DNA from: Halorussus sp. MSC15.2
Lineage (GTDB): Archaea; Halobacteriota; Halobacteria; Halobacteriales; Haladaptataceae
Direction of reading: 5' to 3'
Assembly (NCBI RefSeq): GCF_010747475.1
Contig: NZ_VSLZ01000003.1
Coordinates: 434,001 to 498,000, forward strand
DNA length: 64,000 bases
Within the stretch, counting starts at the first letter, position 1. Each line of letters begins with the position of its first letter. This document shows, piece after piece, positions 25,748-35,100 of this stretch. The translations under genes were made by a program, and so were the position numbers. The notes under the pieces are model-generated. The model was given only the letters and a program-made list of their open reading frames with translations, was not told where the DNA came from and made no database searches.

Positions 25748-26674
25748 GTGACGGACCTTCGTTTCAGTGTGACCCAAGAGGACCTCTCGCGAGGCGCTCG
25801 CGGTGACCAGCCACGTCTCGGATTTCTCGCGGAAATCGCGGAGCGGGGTCTCCCGGTCGAACTGTTCGTCGAGGTCAACGCGATGTCCTACCTCAGGGCC
25901 GACGTTTCGCAGGCCGAATCGCTCGACCTCGACGTGCGGACCGTCCACCTCCCGCCGCTGGCTCGCGGCGCGGACGAGGACGGCGACGTGGAACTCAACA
26001 CTCACCTCAAGGAGAGCCAGATGGTCTACGAGCACGACGACGGTTCGGTCGAACGACGGCGGAACCTCGCTCCTGAACTCACCACGCTCCACCCGCCGCG
26101 GTTCGCGTCCGACGACGCGGACCGCGAAACGCGACGCGAGCGACTCGTTCGGACCCTCGCGGCGTCGAAGGACCACCGTCGGGCCGAGCGGAAGTACCGC
26201 GGTCCGGTCGCACTGGAGAACGTCTGCCCGCGGGGGTCGTTCGACTATCTCCTGACGACGGCCGACGACGTGACGGCGCTACGGACGACTGCGGACCGAC
26301 TCGGACGGCGCGACGTGCTCGCGTTCACCTGCGACCTCGGTCACGCTCGGCGGCCCTTCGAACTCCTCGACGCGGTCGGGTCACCCGCGAGCGTCCACCT
26401 CCACGGCACGCTCCCGGAGCGCGCGACCCGAGAACTCGCCGCGGTCTGCGGGACGTTCGGCGTCGAGTCGCCCGCGGAGCTCGCCGTCGAGGAGTCGGTC
26501 GGCGAGTACCACCATCTACCGCCGACCGTCGGGACGCCGTCGTTCGAGCGCGTGGTGGCGGCGCTCGACGAGCGCGACATCGACTGCCCGCTGGTGGTCG
26601 AACTCCAACCGGCGTTCAGGACGGCCGAGACCGTGACGCGAATCGCCGACGCGTTTCGGGAGGTGCGGTCGTGA
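25748..26674 (+). CDS. TIM-barrel metalloenzyme (xylose isomerase/endonuclease IV-like)
   Basis: A 308-residue protein of the AP-endonuclease-2-like superfamily from GTG 25748. Metal ligands of that fold appear in order: His in TVHLPP, Glu in VALENVCPRG, Asp and His in FTCDLGHARR, His in VHLHGTLPE, His in EYHHLPP and a final Glu in PLVVELQP. These are the positions used by both sugar isomerases/epimerases and by endonuclease IV. Sequence alone does not tell sugar from DNA. The neighbours (JAMM protease, regulator and phosphoesterase) make a nucleic-acid or repair role as likely as a sugar one. Confidence 0.72.
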   Translation: MTDLRFSVTQEDLSRGARGDQPRLGFLAEIAERGLPVELFVEVNAMSYLRADVSQAESLDLDVRTVHLPPLARGADEDGDVELNTHLKESQMVYEHDDGSVERRRNLAPELTTLHPPRFASDDADRETRRERLVRTLAASKDHRRAERKYRGPVALENVCPRGSFDYLLTTADDVTALRTTADRLGRRDVLAFTCDLGHARRPFELLDAVGSPASVHLHGTLPERATRELAAVCGTFGVESPAELAVEESVGEYHHLPPTVGTPSFERVVAALDERDIDCPLVVELQPAFRTAETVTRIADAFREVRS

Positions 26675-26904
26675 CCGACCCGGCGATTCCGGTCTCGCTT
26701 CCGCCGGACGAATTCCCGGTCGCCGCCCGCGTGCCGGGCGACGTCGAACTCGCGTTCAGTTGGGACCACCGAGACACGACACACCGAACTACACGACACA
26801 CATGCGACTCCTGCTACTCAACGACTTACACCTCGGCCCGAGTGACGACCGACCGGCGTACGCCCGACCCGAAATCAACGAGGCGAAGTTCGACGCCATC
26901 GTGA
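26671..26904 (+). CDS. Doubtful small ORF before the phosphoesterase
   Basis: GTG at 26671 overlaps the TIM-barrel stop by 4 nt, as real operon genes here do. The first 34 residues (MTDPAIPVSLPPDEFPVAAR then VPGDVELAFSWDHR) look like a real protein start, but the rest overlaps the phosphoesterase in another frame and reads as low-complexity Thr/Arg. It may be a gene stump, a very short protein or another frame-broken gene. Confidence 0.3.
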   Translation: MTDPAIPVSLPPDEFPVAARVPGDVELAFSWDHRDTTHRTTRHTCDSCYSTTYTSARVTTDRRTPDPKSTRRSSTPS

Positions 26905-27737
26905 CCGCCGGGGACGTCGTGGACGAGAACCGCGACCACGCCAAATCGGCGGCGGGTGAGCGCTACGAGCGAGTCGGCCGAGCGTTCTACGAGTTCCTCC
27001 ACGAGGAGTACGACCTTCCAATCGTCGTCGTCCCCGGCAACCACGACCCGCTCGACTGCGTCGAGCGCCTGACCGAGGGACTGGACCGGGCTATCGTCGC
27101 CCACGAGCGTGTCCTCCGCGAGGCGGACTTCCCGGACGCCGACTTCGAGGGGTTCGCGCTCGCCGGATGGGGGTGCGAACAGTTCGACCAGCGCCCCGAG
27201 ATTCGGTACACCGAGTTCCCCGGGACGGACCCGCTCGAAGACGCGACGGCGGCGACCATCGACCACGTCGCGGCCGAGCGCGCCGTCGAAATCGAGACGC
27301 TCGCGGGCCGGTACCTCGACGGCGACGCGGACGCCGGCGCGGTGGCGGACGCCCTCGGTATCGCGGACGACGACCGAGCGCGTCTGGCCGACCAGTTAGC
27401 GGCGCTCGAACGACGGTACGAGGCGCTCTACTCGCTTGTCACCGCCGAGGAACGAGTCCTGTTCTTCACGCACGTCCCTCCGTTCGACGTGGCGTTCGAC
27501 CACCACCACTCGGGGTCCGGACTCCGGGGACGCATCCGGCGCGGGTCGATAGCGCTCAAGCACGCCGTCCGCCGGGGGAGTCCGCACGCGGTGTGTAGCG
27601 GCCACACCCACGAGTACGGCATCGACACCGTCGCGACCGTCCGCGGCGACCGCTACGCGTTCAACGCGGGGTCACCGGGCGTCGCGGTCGTCGAAGTAAC
27701 GACCGACCCCGCAGTGCTGAACGTTCGGACGACGTGA
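26802..27737 (+). CDS. Calcineurin-like metallophosphoesterase
   Basis: A 311-residue cytosolic enzyme with all metal-binding motifs of the MPE/calcineurin fold: D8-x-H10 in NDLHLG, GDVVDEN near residue 37, GNHD near residue 80, FTHVPPFD (His) and GHTHEYG near the end. These coordinate two metal ions to hydrolyse phosphomono- or diesters. ATG 26802 matches the family start (LLLLNDLHLG). Last gene of the JAMM-containing operon. It could act on nucleotides, DNA or small phosphoesters; the conserved motifs do not decide. Confidence 0.9.
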   Translation: MRLLLLNDLHLGPSDDRPAYARPEINEAKFDAIVTAGDVVDENRDHAKSAAGERYERVGRAFYEFLHEEYDLPIVVVPGNHDPLDCVERLTEGLDRAIVAHERVLREADFPDADFEGFALAGWGCEQFDQRPEIRYTEFPGTDPLEDATAATIDHVAAERAVEIETLAGRYLDGDADAGAVADALGIADDDRARLADQLAALERRYEALYSLVTAEERVLFFTHVPPFDVAFDHHHSGSGLRGRIRRGSIALKHAVRRGSPHAVCSGHTHEYGIDTVATVRGDRYAFNAGSPGVAVVEVTTDPAVLNVRTT

Positions 27738-28073
27738 GAACTGCGTCGGCCGGAGGAGTTTCCCTTCCGTACTGTCGAAAGGATGAAAAAATATCGGACG
27801 GGACAAAATTGGTCTAGGGACCATCAGTTCGTCCATCAACACATTTATCTATATTTGATATATCCATTCAGACATGACCGGTGGGCGCGAGGTCCGCGGC
27901 CGGTCGGCGTTCTTCTCCGTCAGTCCGGTGGGAAGCGTCGCGCCTCCGTCGGGACGAGACGGACCCGCTGATGCGGAGGACACCGGGACCGTTCAGCGAT
28001 TGGATGCCCGGGGTCGCTCACCGCGGGAGGAGCGTCGGCACGCTGCAACCGCCGTCCACCGAGGGAATTCACA
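27738..28073. other. Leader region with promoter before the PKD surface protein
   Basis: A 336-bp gap. A+T-rich ACATTTATCTAT at 27841-27852 is the likely TATA; the ATG at 27874 lies at leaderless distance and opens a 67-codon frame ending at 28077, where its stop overlaps the ATG at 28074 by 4 nt (ATGA). The frame is Arg/Ser/Gly-rich and unlike a real protein, so it may be a long 5' leader (about 200 nt) or a coupled leader peptide. Confidence 0.45.
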
Positions 28074-30635
28074 ATGATGGGGAATCGACCGAGAACGGGA
28101 CTCGCGACGATAACCGCGGTACTACTCGTGACGACCGCCGTCGCGGGTGCGACAGCAGTCGGTAGCACCTCGCTGGTACAGTCCGCCGAGGCCTCAGCGG
28201 TGCAGTCCGCCGAGAGCATCGACGCACGCATACTGAACTTCAACCAACAGACGGGGTCGTTCGAGGAGGGCGAGACCGTCAGAGCGGAAGTGGAGGTACG
28301 CAACACCGGCGATAGCAGGCACACCTTCTTCGTCGGGTACGGCGTCCGTGGTCCCGACGGGAACTGGTACAACAACGACGACCAGACCGGGACGACGGTG
28401 ACGCTCGACCCGAACGAGCGCGAGTGGGTGACGCTCAGTTGGACCGTCGAGTCGGACGCTCCCTACGGGTGGTACGACGCGAGAACGTCGGTCTGGGCCG
28501 AGAGCGACCGTAACGACCTCCACACTCGACTCGCCGACGAGAGTCGGGGCAGCGCCTTCGAGGTGGTCGAACCCACGAACCAACCCCCGGACGCCGAAAT
28601 ACAGTGTACGGACACCGAGGTGGCGGTCGGCGACACGGTGACCTGCACGGCGGACCGTTCGAGCGACACCGACGGGTCGGTCACGTCCTACCAGTGGGAG
28701 TTCGGAGGACAGGACACCGACTACGGTGAGACCGCGTCCCACGCCTTCGACCGGAGCGGTCTCTACTCGGTCGAACTGACGGTGACCGACGACGATGGCG
28801 CGACCGACAGGACCTCCGTGACGGTCAGCGTCGAAGACACGACCGACCCGCCGTCGGCGTCGCTGAGTTGTACTCCCACCGAAGTGACGGTAGGCGAGCG
28901 CGTCGAGTGCACCGCGTCGGGGTCGAGCGACCCCAACGGCGACATCTCGACGTTCGACTGGACCTTCGGCGACGGAACGAGCGAATCCGGCGAGTACGTC
29001 GGTCACACCTTCGACGAGGCGGGGACCTACACCGTCGAACTCGACGTGACGGACGAGACCGGCGCGACCGACACTGCCACGGGGACGATACGCGTCGAGA
29101 GCGCCGCCGAACCGCCGTCGGCGTCGCTGAGTTGTACTCCCACCCGAGTGACCGCGGGTGAGACCGTCGAGTGCACCGCGTCGGGGTCGAGCGACCCCAA
29201 CGGCGACATCTCGACGTTCGACTGGACCTTCGGCGACGGAACCGGCGACTCCGGGACGTACGCCAGTCACGCCTTCGACGAGGCGGGGACCTACACCGTC
29301 GAACTCGACGTAGCAGACGAGACGGGCGCGACCGATACCGTCTCCGAGACGATTCGCGTCGAAGCGGCGGCCGAGCCGCCGTCGGCCCGAATCTCGTGCA
29401 GTCCCACCGAGGTGACGGTGGGCGAGACCGTCGAGTGCACCGCGTCTGGGTCGAGCGACCCCAACGGCGACATCTCGACGTTCGAATGGCGTTTCGAGGA
29501 CGGGACCACCGGTTACGGCGAGCGCGTCACCCACAGTTTCGACGAACCGGGAACGTACAGCGTCGAACTAGACCTCACCGACGAGACCGACCGCACGGCC
29601 AGCGCGACCGCCGAGATTTCCGTGACGGAGAAGAACGAGAAGCCGAACGCGCAGATTTCCTACTCACCGGCGCACCTCGAACGCGGCGACACGGTGACGT
29701 TCGACGCGAGCGACTCGACGGACCCCGACGGGAGCGTCAGCGAGTACAAGTGGGTGTTCGACGGCACCGTGAAACGCGGGGAGACGGTCCAGTACAGCGT
29801 CGAGAACACCGGCGACTACACCGTCGAGCTCGTGGTGATGGACGGAGACGGCGGGTCGGACACCGCGGCCCAGTCGCTCTCGGTCCGGCGTCGGCCCACC
29901 GCCGACTTCGATTTCACGCCGAAACAGCCCAGTTCGGGACAGAGCGTCTCATTCACAGCGGAGCAGGACGCGCGCGTCGAGCGGTACGAGTGGGACTTCG
30001 ACGGCGACGGTGAGTACGACGCTCGCGGTCGGAAGGTGACCCACGACTTCGACTCGCCCGGCAAGTACTCGGTGCAACTCCACGTCGTCGGGAAGGGCGA
30101 CATGGAGAACACGGCGACGAAGATAGTCACCGTCCAGCAGAACGCCTACTTCCAATTGACCGCCGACCGCGCGACGGTCGAGACCGGGAACGGGACCGCG
30201 GTCGTGATGTTCAGCGTCTCGAACCACGTCAACGACCGTCCACTACAAGTCAAACTCGAACTCGACCTGCCCGACGAGGGCGTCTCGATACAGAGCGTCG
30301 CGGGCGAGTCGCCGGTGAGTCGGAAGGCTACCGACTTCTTCACGGTCGAGGCGGGCGCGGACGAGAGCTTCAGGGTCCGCCTGCAGGTGAACGAACCCGG
30401 GACGTACGACATCGGCGGAAAGGCGGTCTACTACTTCGGCGAGCAGGAGGACCGCAGGAGTCGCAGCGTCGGTCCCATCACCGTGCGGACGAAAGGCGCG
30501 GTACAGGACGCCGGCAACAGCGAGGCGAAGGCCGACGACCTCGGCGGGCAAGGGAGCACGCCCGGATTCGGTCCGGGCGTCACGGTCGCCGGACTGGTCG
30601 TCGCGGTCTGGGTCGCGGCGAAGCGACGTTCGTAG
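28074..30635 (+). CDS. Surface protein with PKD repeats and PGF-CTERM anchor
   Basis: An 853-residue secreted protein. Sec signal (TITAVLLVTTAVAGATAVGS), then a CARDB-like domain to about residue 165, then six PKD domains (immunoglobulin-like) from about 170 to 690, of which three carry the same CTPTEV-type start and GDISTFDWTFGDGT core, a further beta domain (DRATVETGNGTAVVMFSVSN), and a C-terminal PGF-CTERM tail: PGFGPGVTVAGLVVAVWVAA with basic end KRRS. The tail is cut and replaced by a lipid by archaeosortase A, so the protein is exposed on the cell surface. No catalytic site; the PKD repeats probably act as spacers or adhesion modules. Start ATG 28074 (a second ATG follows at once). Confidence 0.9.
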   Translation: MMGNRPRTGLATITAVLLVTTAVAGATAVGSTSLVQSAEASAVQSAESIDARILNFNQQTGSFEEGETVRAEVEVRNTGDSRHTFFVGYGVRGPDGNWYNNDDQTGTTVTLDPNEREWVTLSWTVESDAPYGWYDARTSVWAESDRNDLHTRLADESRGSAFEVVEPTNQPPDAEIQCTDTEVAVGDTVTCTADRSSDTDGSVTSYQWEFGGQDTDYGETASHAFDRSGLYSVELTVTDDDGATDRTSVTVSVEDTTDPPSASLSCTPTEVTVGERVECTASGSSDPNGDISTFDWTFGDGTSESGEYVGHTFDEAGTYTVELDVTDETGATDTATGTIRVESAAEPPSASLSCTPTRVTAGETVECTASGSSDPNGDISTFDWTFGDGTGDSGTYASHAFDEAGTYTVELDVADETGATDTVSETIRVEAAAEPPSARISCSPTEVTVGETVECTASGSSDPNGDISTFEWRFEDGTTGYGERVTHSFDEPGTYSVELDLTDETDRTASATAEISVTEKNEKPNAQISYSPAHLERGDTVTFDASDSTDPDGSVSEYKWVFDGTVKRGETVQYSVENTGDYTVELVVMDGDGGSDTAAQSLSVRRRPTADFDFTPKQPSSGQSVSFTAEQDARVERYEWDFDGDGEYDARGRKVTHDFDSPGKYSVQLHVVGKGDMENTATKIVTVQQNAYFQLTADRATVETGNGTAVVMFSVSNHVNDRPLQVKLELDLPDEGVSIQSVAGESPVSRKATDFFTVEAGADESFRVRLQVNEPGTYDIGGKAVYYFGEQEDRRSRSVGPITVRTKGAVQDAGNSEAKADDLGGQGSTPGFGPGVTVAGLVVAVWVAAKRRS
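28861..29652 (+). repeat. 264-bp tandem PKD repeats
   Basis: Three units of 264 bp (88 codons) begin at 28861, 29125 and 29389. The first two are almost identical over long stretches (for example CGCTGAGTTGTACTCCCACC is common to both); the third has drifted (CTCGTGCAGTCCCACC). They code for PKD domains of the surface protein. Recent tandem duplication or gene conversion explains this. Confidence 0.8.
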
Positions 30636-30764
30636 CCGCCTCCGCACGGAGAATTCGAGACTTTCGGAATCACAGAGAAAACGATGGTCGGCGGAACCCG
30701 CCTCGTGGAAACTATCCGATGTATTCGAAACCCATTTCACGCCGTGAGCGGAGGCAAGCATCGA

Positions 30765-32009
30765 ATGCAGAATCTCAGGAAGGCAGTCGTCTGTTCGCTC
30801 GTGGCCGTCCTCGTCGCCAGTGTTTCGGTTGCCCCGGTAACCGGGGCGGCGTCGGCCGCGTCCGGTTCCGGCGGCGTTACGGTACACGCGTCGCCCGACG
30901 CGACGGACGTCGCGACGGGGGAGACGACGACCACCGCAGTCGTGGCGTCGAACGTCACCGCAGGGGTCGGCGCGTACAACCTCACGGTCGCGCTCTCGAA
31001 CGCCTCCGTCGCTCGAATCGCGGACTACTCGCTGGTCGGCGGCCCGGAGGGGGCCAGCGTAGAGACGAACGCGGACAACTCGTCGCTCCGTGTCACGGCA
31101 TACGGCGTCGATACGGACCAGAACGGGACCGTGGAACTCGTGCGACTCGAACTGGCCGGCGAGACCGTCGGGGAGTCTGACGTGGACATCGACGTTCGCG
31201 TTATCGGTGACGAGGCGGGCAACGAGTACGAACCCGTCTCGGTCTCCGCAGGCACCCTCTCGGTGTCGGAGCGACCGCGGACCACCACCACGACGAGCGA
31301 CGGCGGTAGCGGCCGCGGTGGGGGCGGCGGCGCGAACGTGCCACCACCGCCGGTCCAACTCTCGACCGAACGGACCGACGGCGGCGTCCGACTCGACGTC
31401 CGGAACGCGCGACCCGGCGAGAGCGCGGGTGCTTCGGTCGCCGGTCTCGCCGCGGGCGACGCGACACTCGAACGCGTGGACCTCGAGTTCGTGGGCGAGA
31501 CCGCCCACGTGGTGTTCGAACTCACGGGCGCCGACGGGACTCCCGACGGAATCACCCGCCCGCCGGGCGACGCAGTCCTCGGCCACGTCGCGGTCGCGAC
31601 TCGGTACGCCTCGGCGTCGGTCGTCGGTCGGGCGACGTACCGATTCGGCGTCTCGGCGGACGCGTTGCCGGGAGGCGCGACGCTCGACGACGTGACCGTC
31701 TATCGCTACGCGGACGGGTCGTGGACCGAGGTCCGCGTGGTGCGCGATTCGAACGCGTTCACCGCGACGACCGACCGACTCTCGCAGTTCGCCGTCGTGG
31801 TCGACCGGAGTAGCGACAACCCGGTGACGAGTACCGCGGCGACGGAGACGACCGGCGAGGGGTCGGCCGCGACCGGGACGACCGGCGAGGAGGCGGGCAA
31901 GACCGCGAACACCGGCGGAGACGCCGAAGGTGGGGTCCCCGGGTTCGGGGGCGGCGTCACGCTCGGAGCGCTGGTCGGCGGCGTCCTGTTCGCACTAGGT
32001 CGGAGGTAG
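30765..32009 (+). CDS. PGF-CTERM surface protein with N-terminal cohesin-like domain
   Basis: A 414-residue surface protein. Sec signal (VVCSLVAVLVASVSVAPVTG), then a domain at about residues 38-165 with the cohesin pattern: HASPDATDVATGETTTTAVV, VGAYNLTVALSNASVARI and a final strand EYEPVSVSAGTLSV. After it comes a Thr/Ser/Gly/Pro linker (TTTTTSDGGSGRGGGGG then PPPPVQ), a PGF-pre-PGF domain (YRYADGSWTEV, RLSQFAVVV), a Thr/Gly stalk and PGF-CTERM tail (VPGFGGGVTLGALVGGVLFA, RR end) for archaeosortase A anchoring. Cohesin binds dockerin, and the next gene ends in a dockerin. ATG 30765 is chosen as start of the signal; 30684 is an upstream alternative. The cohesin call is by pattern only. Confidence 0.85.
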   Translation: MQNLRKAVVCSLVAVLVASVSVAPVTGAASAASGSGGVTVHASPDATDVATGETTTTAVVASNVTAGVGAYNLTVALSNASVARIADYSLVGGPEGASVETNADNSSLRVTAYGVDTDQNGTVELVRLELAGETVGESDVDIDVRVIGDEAGNEYEPVSVSAGTLSVSERPRTTTTTSDGGSGRGGGGGANVPPPPVQLSTERTDGGVRLDVRNARPGESAGASVAGLAAGDATLERVDLEFVGETAHVVFELTGADGTPDGITRPPGDAVLGHVAVATRYASASVVGRATYRFGVSADALPGGATLDDVTVYRYADGSWTEVRVVRDSNAFTATTDRLSQFAVVVDRSSDNPVTSTAATETTGEGSAATGTTGEEAGKTANTGGDAEGGVPGFGGGVTLGALVGGVLFALGRR

Positions 32010-32151
32010 CGGTTCCGCGTTCTCGGGAGACGGGGTGAATCGCTTCGAGCCGGGGTAACGATGCATTTAATACCCCTTGTTGAAACAAATCTATACCGAC
32101 AGGTCAGAAGTATATCCTATATTCTGGTGACGTATTCAGGTAAATACCGGA

Positions 32152-32159
32152 CATATACT
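32152..32159 (+). promoter_or_regulatory. TATA box of the giant beta-helix gene
   Basis: CATATACT at 32152-32159, about 27 nt before the ATG at 32183, in an A+T-rich gap. Leaderless transcription is likely. Confidence 0.6.
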
Positions 32160-32182
32160 GACAAATAAGAACAACGTAGAAC

Positions 32183-35100
32183 ATGGTCTCGAAATCACGA
32201 AGACGGAAGAGCGTACTTCTTATCGGAATCGTCCTCGTCTCGGTAGCCTCGGCATCGACGCCCACCGCGGCGCTTCCGCAGTCGAGCGGACTCGACGCGC
32301 CGAGCGTAGACGTCCCCGAGGTCCTCGAAGGGGTCTCGTTCTCGCTGACGACGGCCACCATCGTCGTCGATTCCGACGGGTCGGGGGACTATCGAACGAT
32401 TCAGGCCGCCGTCGATAACGCGAGCGCCGGCGACACGGTCCGGATAGAACCGGGGGTGTACGCCGAATCGGTGCGAATCTCGAAGCCCCTCGACGTCCGC
32501 GCACCGAACGGCGCGACGCTCGACGGGTCGTCGCTGAGCAGTTCCGCGGACGGGGTTCGCCTCTACAACGACGCCAAGGTCTCTATCTCGGGAATCACGG
32601 TTACGGGGTACGACAACGCGATACTCGCGAACGGCGTCGGCCGGAACGTCTCTCTCTCCGACGTCACGCTGAAACAGAATCGTCGGGGTCTCTACGTGGA
32701 CGACACGTACAGTCGCTGGGAAATCCACGACAGTGTCGTCAAGAACAACAGTCTCGTCGCTATCCAGACCAGCAGTTCCTCGCTGGGAAACGCGACGGCT
32801 AACTACTGGGGCCGGTCCGACGGCCCGACGAAGGGGCAATGCCGGGGCGACGTGGACTGCGGCTACTTCCTCTCCAGTCCGTCCGATTCGGTGTCCGTGC
32901 CCGCGGACCGAACCGGGACCTACGTCGTGGCCAACGACGGGTCGAAACCCTACGCCACGATACAGGACGCGATTCAGGCCGCTCCGTCCCGCGCGACCGT
33001 GGAAGTTCGACCCGGCACCTACACCGAATCGGTGCAGGTCAGGCAACCGCTCTCGCTCGTCGCACCCGACGGCGCGACCCTCAACGGGTCGGCTCGGAGG
33101 TCGAGCGCCGACGGGGTCCGCCTCTACAACGACGCCAACGTCACCGTCTCCGGGTTCACCGTCGAAGGATGGGACGAGGGCGTCCGCGCCGACAACGTCG
33201 ATAGCGAGTTCCTGATAGAGAACGTCGTCCTCCGGCAGAATCAGGACGGTCTCTACGTCGAAGAGACGTACAACAGGTGGGACATCCAGCATAGCGAGAT
33301 TTACAATAACTCCCACACCGGCGTCCGTAGCGCCGACCACCTCGGCGACGCCACCGAGAACTACTGGGGCCGGGCCGACGGTCCCACGAGAGCGCAGTGC
33401 CGCGGCGACGTGGACTGCGGCTACTTCCTGTCGTCGCCCACCGACTCCGTCTCGGTCCCGTCGAACCGAACGGGGACCTACGTCGTGGCGAACGACGGCT
33501 CGAAGCCCTACGCCACGATGCAGGACGCGATTCAGGCCGCCCCGTCCCACGCCACCGTCGAAGTCCGGCCCGGTACTTACACCGAGTCGGTGCAGGTCAA
33601 ACAACCGCTCTCGCTCGTGGCACCCGACGGCGCGACCCTCAACGGGTCGGCTCGGAGGTCGAGCGCCGACGGGGTTCGCCTTTACAACGACGCCAACGTC
33701 ACCGTCTCCGGATTCACCGTCGAACGCTGGGACGACGGCATCCGTGCCGACAACGTGAACACTCGATTCCTCGTCGAGAACGTCGTCCTCCGGCAGAATC
33801 AGGACGGTCTCTACGTCGAAGAGACGTACAATCGCTGGGACATCCAGCACAGCGAGATTTACAACAACTCCAACGCCGGCGTCCGTAGCGCCGACCACCT
33901 CGGCGACGCCACCCAAAATTACTGGGGTCAGTCCGACGGCCCGACCCGCGGGCAGTGCCGCGGCGAGGCGGACTGCGGCTACTTCCTGTCGTCGCCCACC
34001 GACTCCGTCTCGGTCCCGTCGAACCGAACGGGGACCTACGTCGTGGCGAACGACGGCTCGAAGCCCTACGCCACGGTACAGGACGCCATCCGGGCCGCAC
34101 CCGCTCGTGCGACTGTCGAAGTTCGACCCGGCACGTATTCGGAATCCGTTCGACTGAGCAAACCGCTCTCGCTCGTCGCGCCCGACGGCGCGACCCTGAA
34201 CGGGTCCACCCGGAACTCCGGTGTTGACGGAATCAGGCTCTACAACGACGCAAACGTCACCGTCTCCGGGTTCACGGTCGAAGGATGGGACCACGGCATC
34301 GACGCCTACAACGTCGATAGTGGGTTCCTGATAGAGAACGTCGTCCTCCGGCAGAACCGAGACGGTCTCTACGTGGACGACACGTACAACGGGTGGGATA
34401 TCCAACACAGCGAGATTTACAACAACTCCAACGCCGGCGTCCGCGGCGTCTCCTCACAACTCGGTGACGTCACGAGAACTACTGGGGCCAGTCCGACGGG
34501 CCGCTCCGAGCACAGTGCCGCGGCGACGTGGACTGCGGCTACTTCCTGTCCAGTCCAACCGATTCGGTCACAGTTCCGTCCGACCGGACGGGAACCTACG
34601 TCGTGGCGAACGACGGAACCGAACCGTACGCCACGATTCAGGACGCGATTCGGGCCGCCCCGAGCGGTGAGACGGTCACCGTTCGCGGCGGCACGTACTT
34701 GGAGTCGATTCGAATCAGCAAGCCGCTCACGCTGACCGCTCCGCAAGGGGCGACGTTGGATGGCTCGTCCCGCAACTCGGGGGCAGATGGGATTCGCCTC
34801 TACAACGACGCAAACGTCACCGTCTCCGGGTTCACCGTCGAAGGATGGGACCACGGCATCGACGCCTACAACGTCGATACCCCGTTCGTCGTCGAGGACG
34901 TCGTCCTCCGGCAGAATCGAGACGGTCTCTACGTGGACGACACGTACAACGGGTGGACGTCCAGCACAGCGAGATTTACAACAACTCCAACGCCGGCGTC
35001 CGCGGCGTCTCCTCACAACTCGGTGACGCCACCGAGAACTACTGGGGTCAGTCCGACGGTCCGACCCGCGGGCAGTGCCGCGGCGACGTGGACTGCGGCT

